This document shows positions 59,520 to 64,000 of a stretch of DNA of 64,000 bases, one piece after another. Location: NCBI RefSeq assembly GCF_030150155.1, contig NZ_JASLGR010000018.1:62001-126000 (forward strand). Reading direction: 5' to 3'. This DNA is from Nocardioides sp. (lineage in GTDB: Bacteria > Actinomycetota > Actinomycetes > Propionibacteriales > Nocardioidaceae). Numbering within the stretch: position 1 is the first letter of the stretch; each line of letters starts with the position of its first letter. Position numbers and translations under genes: made by a program. Under the pieces are notes generated by a model that saw only the letters and a program-made list of their open reading frames with translations, did not search any database and was not told where the DNA came from.

Positions 59520-59615
59520 GAACAGGGGAAAGTAACGCCCCCCCCCACGACGTGAACAGGGGGAGAGTAACCCCCACCACGGCGCGAACTTGGGGAAAGT
59601 AACCCCCACCTAGGC
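59520..59615. repeat. Three tandem copies of a GGGG-AAAGTAA-CCCC element
   Basis: Units at about 59520-59553, 59554-59585 and 59586-59615, each of the form GAAC..GGGG(A/G)(A)AGTAAC(G)CCCC...CAC. Each unit is a small hairpin (G-run and C-run arms with a loop like AAAGTAA). The array fills the gap between two genes and runs to the stop of the following gene. The first copy has an expanded C-run. Confidence 0.8.
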
Positions 59616-59894
59616 GGGGCTACGCAGCCCACCCGGAGCCATCACCAGGTCCGGGTCGACCTGCACCCGCTCGATCCCGATCGGGTCCAGGACCTCGTGC
59701 AGCCGGCGCAGGGTGAGGTGGTCGTGGGCGGTGCCCGCACCCATCGCCTCCTCGAGCCGGCCGAGGGAGGTGAACGCGATCGCGGTGCGGGTGCCGTCGG
59801 GCAGCCGACCGGTCAGGAGTACGTCGATCCCGTCACCGACCCGGCGTACGGGCACGACGATGTGATCACGTGGGGCGTCCAGCGCCTGGGCCAT
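59610..59894 (-). CDS. SseB/SAV_915-like protein of unknown function
   Basis: 94 residues from ATG 59894, with GAGGAG 11 nt upstream; a GTG at 59921 is in frame. Pattern DHIVVPVRRVGDGIDVLLTGRLPDGTRTAIAFTSLGRLEEAMG and VDPDLVMAPGGL recalls the SAV_915/SseB N-terminal domain. Function unknown. Its stop lies in the tandem repeat. Confidence 0.65.
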   Translation of the reverse strand: MAQALDAPRDHIVVPVRRVGDGIDVLLTGRLPDGTRTAIAFTSLGRLEEAMGAGTAHDHLTLRRLHEVLDPIGIERVQVDPDLVMAPGGLRSPA

Positions 59895-60065
59895 CGAGGT
59901 CAACTCCTCTGCGGGGGCCACGGATCCGTTCCGCGCCCGGTCACTCCGACCCTCCTCCCGCGGTGGCCCCGAGGCCAGCCGAACCGCGTTAGGTCCGCAT
60001 CAGGATCGTGTCAGTGCCCCGTCAGGGCTCCCCGCCGAGCGTCCCGGCGCCCGCACAGTAGGGGC

Positions 60066-60200
60066 ATGCGCATCCCGCCGTACCACCACCATCACCGTCC
60101 CACCGGCCTCGGCGACCTCACCGGGGTCTGGGTCGTGTGCGCCGCCGCCGCGATCGCGACCGGTCTCGCCCTGCTGGCGCGGCTGCTGCTCGGAGACTGA
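60066..60200 (+). CDS. Small membrane protein with N-terminal His cluster
   Basis: 44 residues: MRIPPYHHHHRPTG followed by one hydrophobic segment (VWVVCAAAAIATGLALLARLLL). A longer frame from 59697 is open but overlaps the antisense gene. The short product with four adjacent His could bind metal. Weakly supported as a gene. Confidence 0.5.
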   Translation: MRIPPYHHHHRPTGLGDLTGVWVVCAAAAIATGLALLARLLLGD

Positions 60201-60223
60201 CGCGAGCACCCTAGGCTCCTCCC

Positions 60224-60607
60224 ATGCCCTCCCGCACCAAGGCCGCCACCTACGCACGGCGTCGGGCGCGACGGATGGCGAAGGTCGACCACGACCTCAC
60301 CCCCGCCCAGTGGGAGGCCATCCAGGAGGCGTGGGGCGGCTGCGCCTACTGCGGCGCGGCGGGCGGCACGGGGCCGGGCCAGGGACTGCAGCGCGACTGC
60401 ATGCTCCCCATCTCCCGCGGCGGGCGGTACACGCTGGACAACGTCGTACCGGCGTGCGCGTCGTGCAACGCCAGCAAGTGCAACACCGAGCTGACGGTCT
60501 GGATGCGGCGCAAGCGGCTCGACGAGCGGGCGTTCTGGGCCCGCACAGTCGAGATCACGCAGGCCCTGAGCGACCTCAGAGGACCTTCTTCACCACACTC
60601 GACTTGA
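60224..60607 (+). CDS. HNH-type nuclease protein with a Cys in place of the first His
   Basis: 127 residues. Zinc Cys pairs C40xxC43 (GGCAYCG) and C78xxC81 (ACASCNASKCN) frame the HNH core, and Asn73 is in RYTLDNVVPAC. At the usual DH position the sequence is Asp58-Cys59, so the general-base His is missing. A basic N-terminus (RRRARRMAK) suits nucleic acid binding. The TAGGCT box 6 nt before the ATG indicates a leaderless mRNA. Confidence 0.82.
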   Translation: MPSRTKAATYARRRARRMAKVDHDLTPAQWEAIQEAWGGCAYCGAAGGTGPGQGLQRDCMLPISRGGRYTLDNVVPACASCNASKCNTELTVWMRRKRLDERAFWARTVEITQALSDLRGPSSPHST

Positions 60608-60815
60608 GCTGCATCTGCCCGAACCCGGGCACCTTGGCGTCGATGTCGTGGTCGCCGACGCCGTCGGTGATCAGGCGGATGCCCTTGACCTTGGTGCCGA
60701 CCTTCACGGTGCCGCCGCCGGCACCCTTCACCTTGAGGTCCTTGACGATGGTGACGGTGTCACCGTCGGCCAGCTCGTTGCCGACGGCGTCCTTACGGGA
60801 TGTGCGGCCACCACC
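60576..60815 (-). pseudogene. PhnA-domain gene without a usual start codon
   Basis: The frame encodes an almost complete PhnA C-terminal domain (DAVGNELADGDTVTIVKDLKVKG, VKVGTKVKGIRLI, GFGQMQLKSSVVKKVL). Going upstream, no ATG, GTG or TTG is found in frame before the divergent acyltransferase gene at 60831, and the usual zinc ribbon is absent. It may be a remnant, or use a rare start such as CTG. It overlaps the convergent HNH gene by 32 bp. The upper limit given is nominal. Confidence 0.6.
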
Positions 60816-60830
60816 GCTTAGCCTTGCCGC

Positions 60831-61409
60831 ATGCTTCGACGGATCGCTGCCCGCCTGTTCTGGTCCGTCTCCGGTTGGAAGCTGGTCACCGAGCCGGCCC
60901 CGACCCGCCCGACGGTGCTGATCGGGGCGCCGCACACGTCCAACTGGGACTTCATCCTGATGTTGGCGATCGCGTGGCGGCTGGGGATCCACGTCCGGTG
61001 GCTGGGCAAGGACGGCCTCTTCCGCGGCTGGCGCGGACCGCTGATGCGCGGGCTCGGCGGCATCCCGGTGGACCGTTCGAACCCGGCGGGCGTCGTCGAC
61101 AACGTGGTCGCCCAGGCCCACGCCGGGGAGGTGTTCGGCCTGGTCGTGACGCCGGACGGCACCCGGGGCGCGCACACGCACTGGAAGTCCGGGTTCTACC
61201 GGATCGCGCGGGAGACGCAGATGCCCGTCACCCTGGGGTACGTCGACCGCGTCACGAAGACGACCGGGCTCGGCCCCACGATCGAGCTGACCGGGGACAT
61301 CGCCGCCGACATGGACGTGATCCGGGCGTTCTATGCCGACAAGGCGGGGTTCCACCCGGACAAGCGGGTGGAGCCGCGGCTGGCCTCGGAGGACGCGCCG
61401 GGAGCCTGA
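60831..61409 (+). CDS. Lysophospholipid/glycerophospholipid acyltransferase-like protein
   Basis: 192 residues. PlsC-like motifs: APHTSNWDFILML (the H-x4-D catalytic pair), GLGGIPVDRSNP and TPDGTRGAHTHWKSGFYRIA. The subgroup has NWDF after the His and is common beside small genes in actinobacteria. It probably acylates lysophosphatidate or a related lipid. Leaderless layout (TAGCCT, 6 nt). Confidence 0.87.
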   Translation: MLRRIAARLFWSVSGWKLVTEPAPTRPTVLIGAPHTSNWDFILMLAIAWRLGIHVRWLGKDGLFRGWRGPLMRGLGGIPVDRSNPAGVVDNVVAQAHAGEVFGLVVTPDGTRGAHTHWKSGFYRIARETQMPVTLGYVDRVTKTTGLGPTIELTGDIAADMDVIRAFYADKAGFHPDKRVEPRLASEDAPGA

Positions 61410-61417
61410 GGTCAGGC
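61404..61417. terminator. Short hairpin between convergent genes
   Basis: GCCTG-AGGT-CAGGC overlapping the stop codons of the acyltransferase and TOPRIM genes, which end 2 bp apart. A weak, bidirectional terminator candidate. Confidence 0.4.
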
Positions 61418-61954
61418 GCCCCAGATCCAGTTCACCAGGCCGCTGAGCGGCTCCGGGACGGACCCGAGGTCCACGTCGGCCGCCATCCGGGCGGCGTACT
61501 TCGCCTTGCGCTCCGACGAGGCGGCGAAGAAGCGTCGGAGCTGCTCGCGCGGCTCGGCTTCGCTGTGGGCTGCCTGGGCCTGGAACGAGCGGAACCCGCT
61601 GAGGTCGACGTACGACTCCAGCACGGGGGTCAGCTCGCTGACCCCGATCGCACCGATCAGCTCGTCGAGCAGATCCCTGCGGCAGGCGAAGAAGCCCTGG
61701 CGGGTGAGGTCCTCGCCCTCCTGCCGGTTGAGGGCTCCGGCGACGAACCGCTCCTCGGCCTCGGAGTAGAGCCCGCCGACGCGGTGCCCGGCGGCGGTGG
61801 CCTCCTCGATCCCGCGCCCGAAGTTGCCGGCCCCGTTGAGCACGGTGACGGTGATGTTCTCGGTCTCGAAGTCCACGCCATAGCGCGGCGCGAACGCGAC
61901 CAGGGCCGCCTGATCAGCGGCAGACTCGACGAGGAGGGTGATCGGCTTCGACAT
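61412..61954 (-). CDS. Stand-alone TOPRIM (OLD-nuclease-like) domain protein
   Basis: 180 residues. TOPRIM start LLVESAADQAAL has the conserved Glu10. In relatives a later GLYDxAEE supplies the metal acids; here it is GLYSEAEE, with Ser64 replacing Asp. Helices after 90 (RRDLLDELIGAIG, AEPREQLRRFFAASSERKAKYAARMA) match the OLD C-terminal part. There is no ATPase domain, so it is a single-domain protein, perhaps with altered or no nuclease activity. Confidence 0.75.
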   Translation of the reverse strand: MSKPITLLVESAADQAALVAFAPRYGVDFETENITVTVLNGAGNFGRGIEEATAAGHRVGGLYSEAEERFVAGALNRQEGEDLTRQGFFACRRDLLDELIGAIGVSELTPVLESYVDLSGFRSFQAQAAHSEAEPREQLRRFFAASSERKAKYAARMAADVDLGSVPEPLSGLVNWIWGA

Positions 61955-62017
61955 CAGGCCTGAAGCGTACTGAGGGTCCTGAACGGCGCCACATCGGGCC
62001 GCCCCGGACAGGCAGAC

Positions 62018-62045
62018 GCGGCGCCCCGGGTCCCCGGTGCGCCGC
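62018..62045 (-). terminator. Hairpin terminator downstream of hsp20
   Basis: GCGGCGC (62018-62024) and GCGCCGC (62039-62045) form a 7-bp stem around a C/G-rich loop, 21 bp past the hsp20 stop. Confidence 0.6.
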
Positions 62046-62066
62046 GCGCCATGGTGTGTCTCGCTG

Positions 62067-62504
62067 CTAGGCGGTAATCGCCTCGGGCGTGTCGTGACGA
62101 CCGCTCGCGTCGCCGCTGCGCACCTCGATCCGGCGCGGCTTGGCCTTCTCCGCTACCGGGATCGTGAGTCGCAGCACCCCGGCGTCGTAGTGCGCGTCGA
62201 TCTGGCCGAGGTCGAGATTGTCGCCCAGGACCAGTTGCCGGCTGAAGAGCCCCTTCGGGCGCTCCGAGGCCAACGGCTCCCAGTCACCATGGCGAGCCGG
62301 TCGCTCGGCTCTGACCGTCAACACGTTGCGCTCAACGTCGATATCAAGGGTGTCAGCAGCAACGCCGGGCATGTCGAGCTCGACGATGAAGCGGTCGCCC
62401 TCGCGCCACGCGTCCATCGGCATGATGGCCGGGCGTGAGGTCGTGCCGGTCCCCAGAAGCTGCTGGGCGAGCCGATCGAAGTCACGAAACGGGTCAGTAC
62501 GCAT
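62067..62504 (-). CDS. Small heat-shock protein Hsp20
   Basis: 145 residues from ATG 62504 (MRTDPFRDFDRL); an ATG at 62510 is also possible. Alpha-crystallin domain (about 30-130): MDAWREGDRFIVELDMPGVAADTLDIDVERNVLTVRAER and the family signature GVLRLTIPVAEKAKPRRIEV. An ATP-independent chaperone. Divergent from a MerR/HspR-like gene, its likely repressor. Confidence 0.93.
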   Translation of the reverse strand: MRTDPFRDFDRLAQQLLGTGTTSRPAIMPMDAWREGDRFIVELDMPGVAADTLDIDVERNVLTVRAERPARHGDWEPLASERPKGLFSRQLVLGDNLDLGQIDAHYDAGVLRLTIPVAEKAKPRRIEVRSGDASGRHDTPEAITA

Positions 62505-62651
62505 CAACATAGTGGTTCACCTCCAATGAGATCTGGTTGACGACCTATAGTGGCCGCTAGAGATTTATTTAGCACTCCGATGTGCAGCTTTCAAGAGCCA
62601 GTGGAGCCGCGAGCCTCCACGCCCGACGCGACCGACACGACAGGACCGGTG

Positions 62652-62999
62652 ATGGCGATCCCCCACGACAGCCAGGATGGGACGGTGGCGCTGTATGCCA
62701 TCTCCATCGCCGCAGAGCTGGTCGGCACCGGTATCCAGAATCTGCGCGCGTACGAGCGACGCGGTCTGGTCGCCCCGCACCGGACCCCGGGCGGCACCCG
62801 GCTCTACAGTGCCAACGACCTCATCCGCTTGCGCCGTATCACCACGCTCCTGTCCGACGGCCTCAACCTCGCTGGAGTGGAGGTCGTCCTCCGACTGGAG
62901 GACCAGAATGAGGCGTTACGACTCAGGCTCGCCCGTATCGACCCCCGGGGCACAATGAAGGCCCCCGCCCCCGACGAAAAGCCGATCAGTGACCTCTGA
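62652..62999 (+). CDS. MerR-family, HspR-like regulator
   Basis: 115 residues from ATG 62652; ATG 62580 would add 24 residues. HspR-like helix-turn-helix: YAISIAAELVGTGIQNLRAYERRGLVAPHRTPGGTRLYSANDLIRLRRITTLLSDGLNLAGVEVVLRLED. HspR represses heat-shock genes at HAIR sites; I see no exact HAIR repeat in the 62511-62651 gap. Overlaps the alarmone synthetase gene by 11 bp. Confidence 0.87.
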   Translation: MAIPHDSQDGTVALYAISIAAELVGTGIQNLRAYERRGLVAPHRTPGGTRLYSANDLIRLRRITTLLSDGLNLAGVEVVLRLEDQNEALRLRLARIDPRGTMKAPAPDEKPISDL

Positions 63000-63675
63000 A
63001 ACCAGCACCCCGCTCGAGCAGCTCCACGACTCCGCACTCGACGTCGGCGCGGATCTGTTGGCCATGCGCCTGCACTACCGGTTCGGGATGGACGTCGTCC
63101 TCACCAAGATCTCGATGCTCCAGCGCGAGTTCGAGGGCACCCGGGACTACTCCCCGATCGAGCACGTCCGGTCGCGGCTCAAGACGCCACAGAGCCTGAT
63201 CGCCAAGGCGCAGCGGCTCGGCGTGCCACTGGTCCCGTCGGAGATCAAGGCGCACATCCGCGACATCGCCGGGATCCGGGTGACCTGCAGCTTCACCACC
63301 GACGTGTACTGGATCGCGCAGATGCTGAGTCAGCAGCCCGACGTCACGGTGGTCGAGGTCAAGGACTACATCAAGAACCCGAAGGCCAACGGCTACCGCT
63401 CCCTGCACCAGATCATCTCGGTGCCGGTCTACCTCTCCGACCGCACCGAGCACGTCTTCGTCGAGCTCCAGATCCGCACGATCGCGATGGACTTCTGGGC
63501 CAGCGTCGAGCACAAGCTGTTCTATAAGCACGACACCGACCTGCCCGACCGGCTCCGCGCCGAGCTCGACTTCGCGGCCCGGCTGGCGGCGGACCTGGAC
63601 GAGCGGATGGAGAACCTGCGCACCGAGATCGAGGAGCCCTCGGTCTCCCGACAGGCACTACCCCCGACCCCGTAA
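62989..63675 (+). CDS. Small alarmone synthetase (RelA/SpoT-type GTP pyrophosphokinase)
   Basis: 228 residues from GTG 62989. (p)ppGpp synthetase motifs: KTPQSLIAKAQRLG, IRDIAGIRVTCSFTTDVYWIAQML, VKDYIKNPKANGYRSLHQII and VELQIRTIAMDFWASVEHKLFYK. Without HD, TGS or ACT domains it is a synthetase-only SAS (YjbM/RelQ-like). Coupling to the HspR-like gene ties alarmone synthesis to heat-shock control in this organism. Confidence 0.9.
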   Translation: MTSETSTPLEQLHDSALDVGADLLAMRLHYRFGMDVVLTKISMLQREFEGTRDYSPIEHVRSRLKTPQSLIAKAQRLGVPLVPSEIKAHIRDIAGIRVTCSFTTDVYWIAQMLSQQPDVTVVEVKDYIKNPKANGYRSLHQIISVPVYLSDRTEHVFVELQIRTIAMDFWASVEHKLFYKHDTDLPDRLRAELDFAARLAADLDERMENLRTEIEEPSVSRQALPPTP

Positions 63676-63684
63676 CCTCGTCTC

Positions 63685-64000
63685 ATGACGTACGACGTCG
63701 CCGTCTGGGTCGGCGCGATCCCCTCGAGTCCACACGCCGCCGACGAGGAGTTCGAGCGTCGGATGGATCAGCTGGAGGAGGCCGACGGGGAGCTCACTCC
63801 CGCACCCGAGCTCCTGGCGTACGTCGAGGCCGCGCTCGCCCTCTACCCCGCGCTCGACGACGCTCCTGAGGGCGCCGAAGGCTCCGATGACGACTGTCCG
63901 TGGGCGTCGGCACCCCTGGCCGACGAGATCGTCGGCGACACCCTCTGCTTCCCGTTGACGTGGACCGGTGCGGAGTACGCCCGTGATCCGCTCGCCGAGC
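63685..64000 (+). CDS. Uncharacterised acidic protein (partial)
   Basis: Starts at ATG 63685 and runs off the right edge; about 105 residues visible. MTYDVAVWVGAIPSS, then an acidic middle (EEFERRMDQLEEADGEL, DDAPEGAEGSDDDCPWASAP). It resembles a small cytoplasmic family beginning YDVAVWEG. The start is supported by a TAACCT hexamer 6 nt before the ATG. Function unknown. Confidence 0.7.
   Translation, partial: MTYDVAVWVGAIPSSPHAADEEFERRMDQLEEADGELTPAPELLAYVEAALALYPALDDAPEGAEGSDDDCPWASAPLADEIVGDTLCFPLTWTGAEYARDPLAE

Noticed and set aside
59895..60065. Possible small gene or RNA between the SAV_915-like gene and the His-rich protein
   Set aside because: Only short inverted repeats and no convincing frame or structure.
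62511..62651. HAIR element for the HspR-like regulator
   Set aside because: I looked for CTTGAGT-N7-ACTCAAG in the hsp20/MerR gap and found only partial matches. Nothing else clear is seen there except an imperfect TAGTGGCCGCTA palindrome.
1..64000. tRNA, rRNA, CRISPR, transposon or attachment sites
   Set aside because: No CCA-ended cloverleaf, repeat-spacer pattern, transposase or integrase was recognised; intergenic gaps are too short for most of these.

Overview
The window is a continuous piece of a high-GC actinobacterial chromosome. Gene content points to the Propionibacteriales, most likely a Nocardioides-like member of Nocardioidaceae, although no marker here fixes the genus. The support is a mycothiol gene (mshB), a Mycobacterium-type dapD, a DUF3117 protein, the O-methyltransferase / sigE / anti-sigma / htrA arrangement, an actinobacterial ileS T-box leader and frequent leaderless promoters. 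I found no rRNA, tRNA, CRISPR array, prophage or insertion sequence. Genes are densely packed, often with 4-bp ATGA or GTGA overlaps.

Layout. 1-6.5 kb: a CpaB-like SAF protein (cut by the window edge), a helix-turn-helix protein, the envelope-stress module htrA - anti-sigma - sigE with its divergent O-methyltransferase, then dapE, a LOG-family hydrolase, a DivIVA-like protein and a membrane protein. 6.5-12 kb: DUF3117, leucyl aminopeptidase, a strong bidirectional terminator, and ileS under a translational T-box riboswitch. 12-16.2 kb: a TetR regulator divergent from a three-gene catabolic operon (SDR, saccharopine-dehydrogenase-like, acyl-CoA synthetase). 16-25.2 kb: secreted proteins, tandem DinB proteins, Uma2, dapD, CotH kinase, a lysozyme-like secreted protein, dapC and ferredoxin. 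With dapE this gives three steps of the succinylase route to diaminopimelate. 25.3-33.2 kb: GNAT, VanW, mshB and a less typical stretch (29.7-32 kb) of poorly known genes, one of them broken.

33.2-45.5 kb is the metabolic centrepiece: a purine/urate degradation locus. It holds an FmdA-type amidohydrolase, an AtzH-amidase fusion, uraD, uricase, allantoinase, ureidoglycine aminotransferase, allantoate amidohydrolase, an RpiR regulator and a two-polypeptide xanthine dehydrogenase. PucG makes oxalurate, and the first two genes can be read as a pathway that finishes oxalurate and oxamate. Both promoters of the locus carry the same 12-bp box at identical distance from the -10 hexamer.

45.4-64 kb: a TetR/SMR efflux pair with twin operators, a flavoprotein, rnhA divergent from an unusual every-third-residue serine repeat protein, a FUSC transporter, an LLM flavin oxidoreductase followed by a complete metal/cofactor-type ABC transporter with a long structured leader, a membrane-lipase fusion, a CstR-like persulfide or metal sensor with its operon, a GC-rich tandem repeat, HNH and TOPRIM orphan nuclease-like proteins, Hsp20/MerR and a small alarmone synthetase.

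Three genes appear damaged: the saccharopine-dehydrogenase-like gene (frameshift near 14502), a lipoprotein gene (in-frame TAA at 31679) and a PhnA-like gene with no usual start codon. One convergent pair overlaps by 351 bp. Many genes seem to be transcribed from leaderless promoters with a TANNNT hexamer 6-8 nt before the start codon.
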